A stretch of 64,000 nucleotides of DNA from an uncultured Thermomicrobium sp. (lineage in GTDB: Bacteria; Chloroflexota; Chloroflexia; Thermomicrobiales; Thermomicrobiaceae): the NCBI GenBank assembly GCA_938028665.1, contig CALIMB010000019.1, positions 1 to 64,000 of the forward strand. The letters run 5' to 3'. Position numbers and translations under genes: made by a program. Under the pieces are notes generated by a model. That model was not told the DNA's origin and ran no database searches. It saw only the letters and a list, made by a program, of their open reading frames with translations. Shown here piece by piece: positions 38,616 to 49,593 of this stretch; positions within the stretch are counted from its first letter, which is position 1; every line of letters begins with the position of its first letter.

Positions 38616-40637
38616 TCAAAGCGCATCGCGGGCGATGGACTCAGCCCAGCGTTGCTCAGCCACGGGCCGGCCATTCCAGGTGGCGATAAGTTCCACCGTG
38701 AGATAGAAATGCTGGCTCGTACTGTGCATAGAGAGGTCGGCTCGTGTTTCGGCAACACCAACAGGCCACTCAATGCGATAGATCTGCTGCCCGCGTGCCT
38801 GACAGCGACTTGGCTGGTTAACGTCAGCCCAGAGTTCGACCGCGGAGCGTTCTATCGCCAGACTTTCACGGCCAATGGGCCGAATCATCTCCTCTGTGGA
38901 GCGGCGTATGCCCACCCGGCCATGAAGCGCGTCGAAAAAGTGCTCCAGGTGCGGTGCTGATGACCAGGTCACTGCTGTGACGGGAAGCGGCTGTGGCTCG
39001 GGAAGCGTGACGCTCCGCAAGCTACTGTGATCGTGCAAGAGAGGGAGGCGGAGTTCGAGCGCTTTTCCACCCACACGCACATGGCATCCCTGTCGGTACG
39101 GTGCTGGCCAAAGAGTGGGGAAGTCGGCTCCGCTGAGTGCTAAGCGGAGGCGATGCCCGGCTGGTATCCGATAGCAACATGCTTTCAGGGGAACACGCAC
39201 CGGAGTGAGCTCGCCGGGGCGCAGTTGCTCAACCCGCTGGAAGCTCTGGCGCCGAGTGAGGTTGAGGGCACCTCGAGTGATAAGTGTTACTTGTCCATCT
39301 TGCCACAGGTGACTGAGGCGAACGCAAAGGAAGGCTACAGGTACCTCAGCGACAACCACCGTGTACAGCTCGGGAGAGCCAAGAATGGTCAGGGATTCCG
39401 GTAGGGGTTCGGTGTCAAAGGTGAGAGCGAAGAGATCGTCAAGCCGCTGGTCAGCCGCAAGCGTGTCGGGTGGTGCTGTCGGGCACCAGCTAGGGCCGGA
39501 GAGACCGACCCGGACGTCGTTGATGACGGCCAGCCAGACATCGCCACTGGCAGGCGACTGGACGAGCTTGCCCTCCGTTGTGGCAAACCAACTGGCAACC
39601 CGCACACCGATGGGTGGCCAGCGCTCCGCGGCATACCAGCGACCTGGAATCGTGGTGGGATACCGCTGTGGCCGGTATGCCTCCTGCAGATAGAAGCGGA
39701 TCGGTGGTGTCTCGTCGGATTGGTCGAGCAGCCACCGTCGCCACCAGGCTAGGAGTTCGCTGAAAAAGTCAATTTGTGGGCCAACAGGGCTGGCGTCAGG
39801 CCGCTCGTGTGTCCAGGGGCCAATAAGACCACGCACCGGAGCGGACAGCCGCTCCAGCATGCGCAGGGCTGCATCGGTATATCCGTCGTGCCACGCGCCA
39901 ACGACAAAAACCGGGCAGGTGATCGCCTCGTAGTTGGTTCCGAGTGAACCCCGCAGCCAGTAATCGTCTTGTCGCTGGTGGCGAAGCCACCGAAAGAGCC
40001 AGGGCTCGACCTTCTCGATGCGTTGTCGCCACGCTTCGAGCCACTCCGTGCTGTCAAGTTCTGGATCAGGCGGTAAGGCGTTCAGCGCGACCATCCAGAG
40101 GGGGTAACTGAGAAGTTCCATCGCCTGCAGACATCCACCCCAGTAGTGGACATCGGTCGCATAGCGATCGTCGCTACCTGCATGCGCAACGATTGCTGCG
40201 AGGCCGGGCGGTCGTCGCTGAGCAAGTTGGAGCGCGTTGAAGGCTCCATACGATGTGCCCCAGAGTCCAAGTCGTCCACTGCACCATGGTTGGGTGCTCA
40301 GCCAGGCCAGGACATCTTCCCCGTCGCGGAGTTCGTCCTCACTGTACTCGTCGTGTGCCATGCCACTTGACGACCCTGTCCCCCGAATGTCCACGCGCAT
40401 CCCCACAATACCGTGCTGCGCCAGAGCAGTGGGTACGTTCCACCGTGGTGCAGTGAGATCGTCCTTGCGATAGGGTAAGTATTCGACAACCACGGGCCAA
40501 GGGCCGGTGCCCCTCGCTGGGAGGTACAGATCTGCGCGCAAGCATGTCCCATCACGCGTTAGGATAGGGACATGTCGGGCAAGGCGCACATCGGGCCAAG
40601 GAGAAGGTGTGACTAGATCCAAGTCGCTCAAGTCCAT
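38616..40637 (-). CDS. CocE/NonD family hydrolase (X-Pro dipeptidyl-peptidase-like)
   Basis: YLPYRKDDLTAPRW, DIRGTGSSSGMAHDEYSEDELRDGEDVLAWLSTQPWCSGRLGLWGTSYGAFNALQLA. Confidence 0.9.
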   Translation of the reverse strand: MDLSDLDLVTPSPWPDVRLARHVPILTRDGTCLRADLYLPARGTGPWPVVVEYLPYRKDDLTAPRWNVPTALAQHGIVGMRVDIRGTGSSSGMAHDEYSEDELRDGEDVLAWLSTQPWCSGRLGLWGTSYGAFNALQLAQRRPPGLAAIVAHAGSDDRYATDVHYWGGCLQAMELLSYPLWMVALNALPPDPELDSTEWLEAWRQRIEKVEPWLFRWLRHQRQDDYWLRGSLGTNYEAITCPVFVVGAWHDGYTDAALRMLERLSAPVRGLIGPWTHERPDASPVGPQIDFFSELLAWWRRWLLDQSDETPPIRFYLQEAYRPQRYPTTIPGRWYAAERWPPIGVRVASWFATTEGKLVQSPASGDVWLAVINDVRVGLSGPSWCPTAPPDTLAADQRLDDLFALTFDTEPLPESLTILGSPELYTVVVAEVPVAFLCVRLSHLWQDGQVTLITRGALNLTRRQSFQRVEQLRPGELTPVRVPLKACCYRIPAGHRLRLALSGADFPTLWPAPYRQGCHVRVGGKALELRLPLLHDHSSLRSVTLPEPQPLPVTAVTWSSAPHLEHFFDALHGRVGIRRSTEEMIRPIGRESLAIERSAVELWADVNQPSRCQARGQQIYRIEWPVGVAETRADLSMHSTSQHFYLTVELIATWNGRPVAEQRWAESIARDAL

Positions 40638-40640
40638 CCG

Positions 40641-41999
40641 TCAGACCTCACGTGCCAGCTTTCGCGCTGCCACAACGACTGGATCCCAGACTGGAGAGAA
40701 TGGTGGGGCGTAAGCGAGATCAAGATAGATGAACTCCTCAAGTGACATACCGGCCGTTAGCGCTGTCGCGACCGTATCAATTCGTTTTCCAGCTCCGGGT
40801 CCGCCCACAATCTGGGCTCCGAGGAGCCGTCCTGTCGATTCCTCGGCGACCATCTTCACAGTCATCCATGTCGCACCGGGGAAGTAGCCGGAGCGTGTCG
40901 TCGAGCGGACCTGCGCAGTGGTCACCTGGAATCCCGCTGCCCTGGCTTCCCGCTCAGTGAGGCCCGTGCGTGCAATCTCCGTCTCACCGAAACGGGTGAT
41001 CGCCGTCCCGACGATTCCAGGGAACCGCGCGTCTTGATGAGCCAAATTGAGGCCGCAGACGCGGCCTTGCTTGTTCGCTGTGGTCCCCAGCGGGAAGTAG
41101 ACTGACCGGCCGAGCAGCCGATGGTACACATCAGCACAGTCTCCAGCGGCCCAGATTCCTGGCGTGGAGGTTCGGCAGCGGTCATCAACATGGATGGCAT
41201 TCCGATCACCGAGAGTGATTCCTGCGTCCCGGGCCAGTTCACTATTTGGCTCGACCCCGACCCCAAGGACGACAACCTCTGCTTCAAAAGTGCCGACTGG
41301 CGTGAGGACGCCGGTCACGCGATTCTGGCGGGTCGCAAATCCCTCAACCGGTGTTCCAAGAACGAGACGAATGCCTGCGTGTTGGAGTTCACGCTCCACA
41401 AGCTCGGCCATGTCGCTGTCCAGGAGGGCCATGACATGGGGTGCCGCCTCAAGCAACGTGGTCTGGAGTCCGCGGGTGATGAAGGCCTCAGCCATTTCAA
41501 GCCCCACATACCCGCCACCAACGACGACGGCCGAGCGTGGCTGCTCTAATTCAAGCCACTTGGCAAGAGCCAGTGCCTCGTCGAGGGAGTGAATCGTAAA
41601 GATACCTTGTGCATCCCGACCGGGTACCACGAGCGGGCGTGGACGAGCACCGGTCGCAATGACGAGTTGGTCAAATCCCTCGCGATACTCGCGTTTCGCC
41701 TCGTGGTCGACCACGCTCAGCTGCTGTCGGGCGAGATCGATCCCAATCACCTCGCTGTGGAGACGAACGTCGATTCCATTACGCCGATGTGCCTCGGGTG
41801 TCCGAGCAATGAGCCGGCTTGGCTCCGCGACGAGACCAGCCACGAGATAGGGCAGGCCGCAAAGCGCGTATGACGTGTATGCTCCCCGCTCGAAGGCAAT
41901 CACCTCAACCTCTGGCCGAAGACGACGGAGCTGCGAAGCAGCGCTCATCCCTGCAGCATCAGCTCCAATGATCACCACCCGTTCTCGGTGCGTACTCAT
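40641..41999 (-). CDS. FAD-dependent CoA-disulfide reductase-like pyridine nucleotide-disulfide oxidoreductase
   Basis: VVIIGADAAGMSAASQLRR, SYALCGLPYLVAG (SFxxC-type Cys), AGDCADVYHRLLG. Confidence 0.88.
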   Translation of the reverse strand: MSTHRERVVIIGADAAGMSAASQLRRLRPEVEVIAFERGAYTSYALCGLPYLVAGLVAEPSRLIARTPEAHRRNGIDVRLHSEVIGIDLARQQLSVVDHEAKREYREGFDQLVIATGARPRPLVVPGRDAQGIFTIHSLDEALALAKWLELEQPRSAVVVGGGYVGLEMAEAFITRGLQTTLLEAAPHVMALLDSDMAELVERELQHAGIRLVLGTPVEGFATRQNRVTGVLTPVGTFEAEVVVLGVGVEPNSELARDAGITLGDRNAIHVDDRCRTSTPGIWAAGDCADVYHRLLGRSVYFPLGTTANKQGRVCGLNLAHQDARFPGIVGTAITRFGETEIARTGLTEREARAAGFQVTTAQVRSTTRSGYFPGATWMTVKMVAEESTGRLLGAQIVGGPGAGKRIDTVATALTAGMSLEEFIYLDLAYAPPFSPVWDPVVVAARKLAREV

Positions 42000-42020
42000 C
42001 CGTGTGCCTCTCCTTCCGGA

Positions 42021-42767
42021 TTACCGGAGTGGGCGCTTCGCTGGTAATCCAGGTCGCCGCGGGTACTGTGGTGGTGCTGGGCGCACCGCTCGCACGACGA
42101 CAATAGTGCCTATAGTACCGACCAGATCAGCGAGTGGCATCGGCTCTACAGCTTCGATTTCTCCCCCCAGGATCTCGAGGGCGCGTTGACTTTCGCGAAG
42201 TTCCGGCTCGATTTCTGGACCCTTGGGGAAGAGAGCGAGTCCATCTACACGAAGAAAAGGTATAGTGAGCTCAAGGGCAACCGCTAGATGCGCCAACGCT
42301 CGCGCAGTCACAACATCATACTGACCACGATGTGTGGGGTCGTGTGCCAATGTTTCCGCTCGTTCGTGGATGGGTGTCGTCGCGAGGAGTGCAAGCTCTC
42401 GCACGACTAGTTCGAGGAAGCGCACCTTTTTCGCGGTCGCATCCAGAAGCGTCAGCGAAAGGTTGGGGCGAAGAATTTTCAGCGGAATGCCGGGAATACC
42501 GGCTCCGGTGCCTACATCGATCACCCGGCATGCTGGTGATTGCACGCAGGCCTGATCAACCCATGGGAGTAGTCCCAGTGACTCAACGAGGAACCGTCGC
42601 TGGATCTCCGACCACTCATTGAGTCCCGTCAGATTGATCCGCTGGTTCCATTCAAGCAAAAGTTGCGCATAGCGGCGAAAGGCTTGCTCCGCAGCCGGCG
42701 TAAGTTCCTCACCCAAGCGTGCCGCGGCAATATGGAGTACGGTGAGATCAAGGGTGGAACTGCTCAC
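42021..42767 (-). CDS. rsmG: 16S rRNA (guanine527-N7)-methyltransferase
   Basis: [46 protein letters not shown]. Confidence 0.93.
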   Translation of the reverse strand: MSSSTLDLTVLHIAAARLGEELTPAAEQAFRRYAQLLLEWNQRINLTGLNEWSEIQRRFLVESLGLLPWVDQACVQSPACRVIDVGTGAGIPGIPLKILRPNLSLTLLDATAKKVRFLELVVRELALLATTPIHERAETLAHDPTHRGQYDVVTARALAHLAVALELTIPFLRVDGLALFPKGPEIEPELRESQRALEILGGEIEAVEPMPLADLVGTIGTIVVVRAVRPAPPQYPRRPGLPAKRPLR

Positions 42768-44659
42768 GGTGCCGATGACAATCCTGCCTTGACGCGACCC
42801 TGGGCTGCAAGGAAAGCCAGTGTACGCTGGGCAATCGATTCGGCATCGATGCCAGCCTGACGGCGGAGTGAAGCCTGGGAAGCGTGATCGAAGAAACGAT
42901 CCACTAGACCCAGGCGCAAGACCGGGACGCGAAGGTCGGCATCGTTGAGTGTTTCAAGGACGGCGCTGCCGAAGCCGCCAGCTAGTTGAGCTTCTTCCAC
43001 GGTGACAACACACCCACATTCGCGTGCGGCGTCCAGAATCAACGACCGATCGAGCGGTTTCACGAAGCGGGCGTTAATGACGGTCGCACGAATTCCTTTC
43101 TCTGCCAGTATTTGAGCTGCGCGTTCAGCGGGGAGGACAGTAGCGCCGAGGGCGATCAATGCCACATCCTGCCCCTCGCAGAGGAGCTCTCCTCGGCCGA
43201 TTGGGAGGACACGCGGTGCGCCGAGCAGCGCGACGCCGACACCGCTCCCGCGTGGGTAACGAAGGGCGATCGGTCCCTCCTCGTAGGCCAGGGCGGTTGC
43301 GAGCATATGCCGGAGCTCGTCCTCGTCCTTGGGGGCCATCAAGACCATGTTTGGGATGCACCGGAGGTAGGCGACGTCGAACACCCCATGATGTGTTCGT
43401 CCATCTTCACCGACGAGCCCAGCGCGATCCATCGCGAAGACGACCGGAAGGCGCTGGATGCACACATCGTGGATGACCTGGTCGTAGGCCCGCTGCAGAA
43501 AGGTAGAGTAGATAGCGCAGACCGGTCGAAAGCCTTGTGTCGCCAGTCCGGCAGCAAAAGTGACTGCATGCTGCTCGGCAATTCCCACGTCGAAGAACCG
43601 CTCGGGGTAGGCAGCGGCAAACGGGAGCAGACCTGTACCATCCGGCATGGCGGCTGTGATCGCGATGATACGTTGGTCACGGGCCGCAAGCTCGACCAGG
43701 GTCTGACCGAATACGTCCTGATACCGTGGTGGACTCGGTGGAGCAGCCGGTACCTTCACCGCAGCGCTGTGGTGCTTGAAGGGGTCATCCTCCGCAGGCC
43801 GGTAGCCTTTCCCCTTCACCGTGAGAACGTGCACGAAGACTGGTCCTGGTAATGTTTTGACAAGTTGGAAGGTTTCTAGCAGTTCGCGTAGGTTATGTCC
43901 GTCGATTGGGCCGACGTACGTGAAGCCGAGTTCCTCCCAGATCATCGTGCGGTAGACGACTTCTTTGAGACCATCGAGGAAGCGGTGGGAAAGTTCCACC
44001 AATCGCTCGCCTTGGGGGAGTCGCCGCAGCAGACGTTCTACTTCGGCCTTTGCCTGTCGGTAGCGTGCATCCGTGCGAATACGCGTGAGGTATCGGGCGA
44101 GGGCTCCAACGTTAGGCGCGATGGACATCTCATTGTCGTTGAGTACAACGATAAGCGGAATTTGTAGAGCACCAGCATGATTCAGCGCTTCGTACGCCAT
44201 GCCGCCGGTGAGTGCACCGTCACCGATCACGGCGATTGTATGGTAGCGCTCGCCACGCAGCTTCGCAGCGACAGCCATACCGAGGGCAGCTGAGATAGAG
44301 GTTGAGGCGTGACCGGCGCCGAACTGGTCGTGAGGGCTCTCCTCACGCTGCAGAAAGCCGCTGAGCCCACCTTCTTGGCGAATCGTATGGAAATGGTCCC
44401 GGCGGCCTGTGACCAGCTTATGCGGGTACGCCTGATGTCCAACGTCCCAGACGATCTTGTCATATGGGGAGTCGAAGACGTAGTGAAGTGCAAGCGTGAG
44501 TTCGACAGTGCCCAGGTTCGGTGCAAAGTGCCCGCCCGTCTTGCCGAGGACGACCTCAATGATTGCCTCCCGAATCTCTTCGGCGAGCTTTTCGAGTTCA
44601 GGAATAGTCAGCTGTTTGAGGTCCTGTGGGCCGTTGATCCGCTCTAAATACATTGTCAC
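42764..44659 (-). CDS. dxs: 1-deoxy-D-xylulose-5-phosphate synthase
   Basis: [71 protein letters not shown]. Confidence 0.97.
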   Translation of the reverse strand: MTMYLERINGPQDLKQLTIPELEKLAEEIREAIIEVVLGKTGGHFAPNLGTVELTLALHYVFDSPYDKIVWDVGHQAYPHKLVTGRRDHFHTIRQEGGLSGFLQREESPHDQFGAGHASTSISAALGMAVAAKLRGERYHTIAVIGDGALTGGMAYEALNHAGALQIPLIVVLNDNEMSIAPNVGALARYLTRIRTDARYRQAKAEVERLLRRLPQGERLVELSHRFLDGLKEVVYRTMIWEELGFTYVGPIDGHNLRELLETFQLVKTLPGPVFVHVLTVKGKGYRPAEDDPFKHHSAAVKVPAAPPSPPRYQDVFGQTLVELAARDQRIIAITAAMPDGTGLLPFAAAYPERFFDVGIAEQHAVTFAAGLATQGFRPVCAIYSTFLQRAYDQVIHDVCIQRLPVVFAMDRAGLVGEDGRTHHGVFDVAYLRCIPNMVLMAPKDEDELRHMLATALAYEEGPIALRYPRGSGVGVALLGAPRVLPIGRGELLCEGQDVALIALGATVLPAERAAQILAEKGIRATVINARFVKPLDRSLILDAARECGCVVTVEEAQLAGGFGSAVLETLNDADLRVPVLRLGLVDRFFDHASQASLRRQAGIDAESIAQRTLAFLAAQGRVKAGLSSAP

Positions 44660-44834
44660 TCCCCCTCGCGTGGACCGTCAGCCGTTCTAACGAGCAAGGC
44701 TGACGCTGCGGGACAGGCTCATCCTAACAGGTGTCTCGCTCTACGTCAAAGCACTGTGCCGGATTCGGCGCAAACCGGATAGCACGAGGGAGGAGACAGC
44801 GCCTCCTGCCTCGGGCGGAGTGTGTGAGATGGCG

Positions 44835-45539
44835 CTATTGCCAAGAGGCTCGGATCTCGGGGATGAGCCGAGCGCTGCTCTGGGGTGTCTCCTGTGCGTT
44901 CTCCTGTTCCCCATGCCTACCCTTTAACCAGCCATGACCAAAACCGCAATGCCGGCCGTGACCCCAGAAGCCACGCAGTCCCGTCTTCTCGAGCACCATA
45001 TCGAGATTGTTCTGGACATCGGTGATCGCACGCTCCGCCTCATCCTGCGTCAGTACACCATGCTGAACCAATGCGTTCGCGTTCGCGCGCGCTGTCTGCA
45101 ATAGAGCGTTCTTCATGTCGTCGCGGGAGACGCCATGATCACTCGCAACTTGAGCGAGACTCTTGCCTTGGCGAAGTTCTGCCACCAACTGACTCGTCGT
45201 CAACCCGAGCTTGTTTGCCGCCGTGCTCAGGATGTCAGCAGGCGGCAGGACGGCGGCTTGATAGCACCGACTTTGTGCCTGCCGCTGAAGGTAGTTGCGG
45301 ATGGCATCAGCTTGGCTCTGGGTAATGATGCCTTGATTCACAAGGTCGGTCAGCAATGTGTGGAGTGGTCCGCCCTGCTTGGTCCCAATCGCTGCGCAAT
45401 GGCTCGCAGTGCCAGTAGATGGTGGTTGGGTAGGTGTTTGGGCGGCCACGAGGCCAGCAGTCAACAAGAGTCCCCCTAACGCTGCGACAATGACTGTGAC
45501 GAACCAGGCGTGTCGAAGGCCGAATCGTCCTCGGAACAT
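44835..45539 (-). CDS. Secreted/membrane-anchored helical protein with His-rich C-terminus
   Basis: Signal anchor, helical repeats (LVNQGIITQSQADAIRNYL, LVQHGVLTQDEAERAI), then WGHGRHCGFGHGWLKGRHGE. Starts 13 nt after the histidine kinase stop. Confidence 0.65.
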   Translation of the reverse strand: MFRGRFGLRHAWFVTVIVAALGGLLLTAGLVAAQTPTQPPSTGTASHCAAIGTKQGGPLHTLLTDLVNQGIITQSQADAIRNYLQRQAQSRCYQAAVLPPADILSTAANKLGLTTSQLVAELRQGKSLAQVASDHGVSRDDMKNALLQTARANANALVQHGVLTQDEAERAITDVQNNLDMVLEKTGLRGFWGHGRHCGFGHGWLKGRHGEQENAQETPQSSARLIPEIRASWQ

Positions 45540-45552
45540 GGTGTTCCCCCTT

Positions 45553-46986
45553 TCAGTCCTGACCGGTGTCGGTGGGGAGAAGCAGCGTGAAGGTGGTGCC
45601 CTCACCAGGGGTACTCATCGCTCGGATAGTGCCGCCGTGCAGAGTTACGATTTCCTGCACGATGGCCAGACCGAGTCCAAATCCATTCGACCCACCCTTG
45701 TCACGGCCTCTCCGGTAGAACCGGTCGAAAATGTGGGGCAGGACTTCGGGTGGAATCCCTGGCCCGGTGTCCCGAATAGTGAGCTGAATCCAGGATTGGT
45801 CGCCAGATAGACGCTGGGCACTGAGGGTGAGCATCATCCCGTCTCGACCATGGACCAGCGCATTCTGCACCAGATTCTCGAGGGCGAGTTCCAGAAGTTC
45901 CGGATCCCCTGCCGCGGTCAGGGAGTCCGGAACGTCTAACTGGAGCTCAACAGCGCGGCGTTGGATCGTCAACCGGTGACGCGTCAGCACGCGCTCGACG
46001 AGCGCAGCCAGCGCAACCGGTTGACGATCCAGTCGTACTTGGCCGGTTTCGAGCCGGGTGAGGTGCAGCAGCTGAGTCAAGAGGCGAGCGGCACGCTCAC
46101 TTTCCTCAGCGATTAGCCGCAGAGCCTCCTCGCGCTCATCGTCCCGGTGAAGCAATCCCTCACGAACGGCCTGGGCATAGCCCTGGATGACGGTGAGCGG
46201 GGTGCGAAGCTCATGAGCAACGTTAGCCAGGAGGTTCCGCTGTTCTTCGACGAGACGACGTAGGGTGCTGACCATAGTGTTGAAACTCCGCACCAGGCGT
46301 GACACTTCGTCCGGCCCGCCGCCAGTAGCTTCCCGGGCGAGATCACCGGCCGCAATTGCATCTGCAACTGCGGCGAGCTGCGCAATCGGGGAGGCGATCG
46401 AGCGGGAAAGAAACCAGGTCACGACGAGCGAGACCGCCAGACCGGCAAGCACGGCCAGACCCAGCCCCGGGAGCAAAAGCTGAAGAAGGAGGCGCGTCGG
46501 TGCGGGTGCCAGCACGACCAGTGTGGCTCCGGGGATACTGGCCAACGGAGCCGCAGCACTGTAGTATCCCCCAACCTGGCCCGTGAAACGCGCTTTTGAC
46601 CCACCCACCCGCCAGTGATCATCCTCGTCGCGGAAGGCGCGGGTCAACCGGTCGCGCAAGGCCGCACGTGTGACAACCGCGAGCGGTTCTTCCGCTGAGT
46701 CCGCCAGAATTTGGCCCTGCGGCCCCATGATCAGGAGCCGTGTACCGGTTCGTTCGCCGAGTTCGTGCAGTAGTTCCGTGTCCAGGAGCGGCCGCAGTCC
46801 TGGCCGGCGGTAGACGGCATCGACGCCAACTGCAATCTGGCTTGTCAGCTCCTCCAGCTGGTGCTTTTGGAGCACCCGCTGGGCGTGAGCAATTGGCCAG
46901 ACTGCAGCGAAAGCGGTCGTAGTTACCATCACCAGCACTACCACGACGAAACTGGCAAAGAGCCGACCACGCAGACTCCTGATCAC
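45553..46986 (-). CDS. HAMP-domain sensor histidine kinase
   Basis: NVAHELRTPLTVIQGYAQAV H-box; DTGPGIPPEVLPHIFDRFYRR; two TM helices around a sensor domain. Confidence 0.93.
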   Translation of the reverse strand: MIRSLRGRLFASFVVVVLVMVTTTAFAAVWPIAHAQRVLQKHQLEELTSQIAVGVDAVYRRPGLRPLLDTELLHELGERTGTRLLIMGPQGQILADSAEEPLAVVTRAALRDRLTRAFRDEDDHWRVGGSKARFTGQVGGYYSAAAPLASIPGATLVVLAPAPTRLLLQLLLPGLGLAVLAGLAVSLVVTWFLSRSIASPIAQLAAVADAIAAGDLAREATGGGPDEVSRLVRSFNTMVSTLRRLVEEQRNLLANVAHELRTPLTVIQGYAQAVREGLLHRDDEREEALRLIAEESERAARLLTQLLHLTRLETGQVRLDRQPVALAALVERVLTRHRLTIQRRAVELQLDVPDSLTAAGDPELLELALENLVQNALVHGRDGMMLTLSAQRLSGDQSWIQLTIRDTGPGIPPEVLPHIFDRFYRRGRDKGGSNGFGLGLAIVQEIVTLHGGTIRAMSTPGEGTTFTLLLPTDTGQD

Positions 46987-47076
46987 TGCTCATCCTACCC
47001 GGCAACCGGTGTGGGATTCACCCCGCCTGCCGCTTCTAGTCTCCGCCGGTCTTGTAAACGGAACGTAACCTGACGC

Positions 47077-47751
47077 TCAGGAATCGTTAAGAGTGAGCCG
47101 GTAACCAACGCCGCGCACGCTTTCAATGCGTACAGCGCTTCCCTCAAGCTTTTGGCGCAAGCGATTGACATGCACGTCCAGTGTCCGAGAGTCTTCGTCG
47201 AGGAACTCCTTGCCCCAGACCTGCTGGAGTAGACGTTGTCGAGGAACCACTCGTCCAGCTTGACATGCCAGCGCAACGAGCAAGTCGAACTCACGTGGAC
47301 GGAGGACAACCGACTCGTTCCCGACAAACACTTGGTGGCTCTCACGATCAATGCGGACGTCACCAACTACGAGCTCACGCACGGGTGGCCCGCTCGCACG
47401 ACGGAGTAAGGCTCGTACCCGCGCCAGGAGTTCATTGGGTTTAAAGGGTTTCGTGACATAGTCGTCGGCTCCCAGATCCAGACCTTCGACAATATCTCGT
47501 TCGTCATCCAGTGCGGTGAGCATCAAGATAGGAGTGGCGTGACGCATCCGGATCGCACGGCAGACGTCTCTTCCATGGGCTCCTGGTAGCAGTAAGTCAA
47601 GAATCACAATGTCTGGCTGCTGCTGTTCGAACACCGCCAATGCGGTTCTCCCGTCGGCGGCGATGGTTACACTATGACCGTCGCGGCGCAGGTAGAGCTC
47701 AAGGAGTTTTGCGATTCGGACGTCGTCTTCAACGACGAGAATGTGTGCCAT
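47077..47751 (-). CDS. OmpR-family response regulator
   Basis: ILVVEDDVRIAKLLELYL, DIVILDLLLPG, GADDYVTKPF, winged-helix C-terminus. Confidence 0.94.
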   Translation of the reverse strand: MAHILVVEDDVRIAKLLELYLRRDGHSVTIAADGRTALAVFEQQQPDIVILDLLLPGAHGRDVCRAIRMRHATPILMLTALDDERDIVEGLDLGADDYVTKPFKPNELLARVRALLRRASGPPVRELVVGDVRIDRESHQVFVGNESVVLRPREFDLLVALACQAGRVVPRQRLLQQVWGKEFLDEDSRTLDVHVNRLRQKLEGSAVRIESVRGVGYRLTLNDS

Positions 47752-47757
47752 CGGTCC

Positions 47758-49593
47758 TCAAGGTACCGCCGGGAATCCAGCGTGCGCTGCCACATCTGGT
47801 GACAATCCTACCAGCACCGATTCTGGTCGTGCGGGCACAGCGATACGCCGGTACAGGAGGAACGAGATGTACTCTCGCCAGTCGCGCGGGTTGATCAGCC
47901 CAACCAGCAGATGCCGCCACGGCGATTCGAGCGTTGGTGGCACTGTCAGGCGATATGGCAGTGGTTGCCAAACGAGCTCGGGGCGAACCGCTACAACAGT
48001 AGCTTGTTGGCTGGTGGGAACGATGACGACCTGAGCAGTCCTTGCCGCAGTGGCGAGTTCGGTAGATGGTACCTCCTGCAGTTGTGGGAAGTCGCGCAGA
48101 TACCAGGCAAACGGCTGTGCAACCGAAGATTCGAGCACAATGAGGAGACCGTGCCCACCAGTCGGGTCCCGTGGGTCGAACTGGAACATCGTGAGATCCA
48201 TACTCGCGCGGCGAAGGCGTTCGATCGCGACGAGCAAACCAGGCGCAGTGTCGCCGTCATGGAGAACTGTTCCCGGGCGATATGCGGTAGCGGCGTTGAT
48301 GAGCATTGCATTGCGCGAGGCCAGGATCGCGACGACCAAAAGAGGGAGTACCAGTAGTGTACGCTGCGGAGCCTTGGCACGCCGCCAAATGTTCATTGCA
48401 ATCCAGAGTGTGACTGCGAGCAAGAGGAGCAGGCTCATGAGACGTGCAATCCAGAAGAGTGCGTTTCCCTCGGGCCCCGCAAGGATGTGTCCCAAGAGAC
48501 TCAGGCTGACCAGCGTGACAAACGTACTTGTGCCGAGGGCAGCGGCGTCCCAGCGGTGGCGAAGCGCCGTCCAAGGGACCTTTCCAATAAGTCTTGAGAG
48601 GCCGTAGCCGGCGATGAATGAGAGAGCAACGCTCTGGAGCGCAAGTGCGGTGAGCGAGCCACTGCCAAAGAGCAGCAACCCGAGTGCACCGACAGCAGCA
48701 GCGAGCACGAACTGACTCGATATGCCCCGTCGGATGATGAGGCCGGTACCCACGGTGGCGAGGACGAAGAGTGGGATCTCATCTGTTGCCAGGAGAACCA
48801 AAGGGCGTGTCCAGTGCGCCGCTGGAACGCGGAGAAAGTCGCGCCATAACGCTGCCCCGCTCTCGAGAAGGAAGAGGGCGAGCCCTTGAGGTCTTGTCAG
48901 GAGCGCGGTGCTCACGAGTCCGAGCGTTGCTATAAAGCTTGTTGTCGCCACTGCAAGCGACCGTAGGTGTGTACGCCAACGCCAGGTGACCACGAGCACG
49001 ACAGCGAGCCCGAGTAACCAGCCCAGCGGATGGGCCAAGGGTAGTGCTCCCACGACTGCCCCGAGAGCGAGAGCTGGTCGCAATTCTTGTGACGACTGGC
49101 AGAGTATCGTGACCGTTAGGACTACCGCGGCGACAAGCAAGATCGCCCCATCCAGTCGTGTGCTGGCCAGGATGAGGGTTGGGGAGAGAGCGAGGAGCCA
49201 GGCGCTCGCGAGTGCGACAGGGCGGCCGAGCACCGGTTGCAGCCACGCCATTCCAACGATTGCTACTAGTCCGGTAAGGAGGCTTGGGAGCCGAGCGGCA
49301 CCGTCTCCGGGACCAAAGAGGAAAAAGGACGCCGCGGCTAAGAGGGTCGGCAGCGGTTGTGCCCAGCCAGCGGCAGTGAGGTCGCCACCGGTCACGAGTG
49401 CGATGGCATCTGACGCAAGAGCGGCCTCATGAGTGCTGAGTGGGTAGGTCCAGAAACCATAGAGGCGGACGATAAGCGCAACCATGAGAACAAGCAGCCA
49501 CGGCGCTCGCTGAATGGCCCATTCAGCGAGAGGGAGCTCACGGTCCAGGATGGTTGAGAGGGAGGTACGAGGCGGGACAGTCGGCGTATTCAT
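47758..49593 (-). CDS. Polytopic glycosyltransferase (GT39/PMT-like)
   Basis: Many TM helices; YPLSTHEAALASDAIALVTGGDL near the N-terminus; overlaps the next gene by 4 nt. Confidence 0.7.
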   Translation of the reverse strand: MNTPTVPPRTSLSTILDRELPLAEWAIQRAPWLLVLMVALIVRLYGFWTYPLSTHEAALASDAIALVTGGDLTAAGWAQPLPTLLAAASFFLFGPGDGAARLPSLLTGLVAIVGMAWLQPVLGRPVALASAWLLALSPTLILASTRLDGAILLVAAVVLTVTILCQSSQELRPALALGAVVGALPLAHPLGWLLGLAVVLVVTWRWRTHLRSLAVATTSFIATLGLVSTALLTRPQGLALFLLESGAALWRDFLRVPAAHWTRPLVLLATDEIPLFVLATVGTGLIIRRGISSQFVLAAAVGALGLLLFGSGSLTALALQSVALSFIAGYGLSRLIGKVPWTALRHRWDAAALGTSTFVTLVSLSLLGHILAGPEGNALFWIARLMSLLLLLAVTLWIAMNIWRRAKAPQRTLLVLPLLVVAILASRNAMLINAATAYRPGTVLHDGDTAPGLLVAIERLRRASMDLTMFQFDPRDPTGGHGLLIVLESSVAQPFAWYLRDFPQLQEVPSTELATAARTAQVVIVPTSQQATVVAVRPELVWQPLPYRLTVPPTLESPWRHLLVGLINPRDWREYISFLLYRRIAVPARPESVLVGLSPDVAAHAGFPAVP

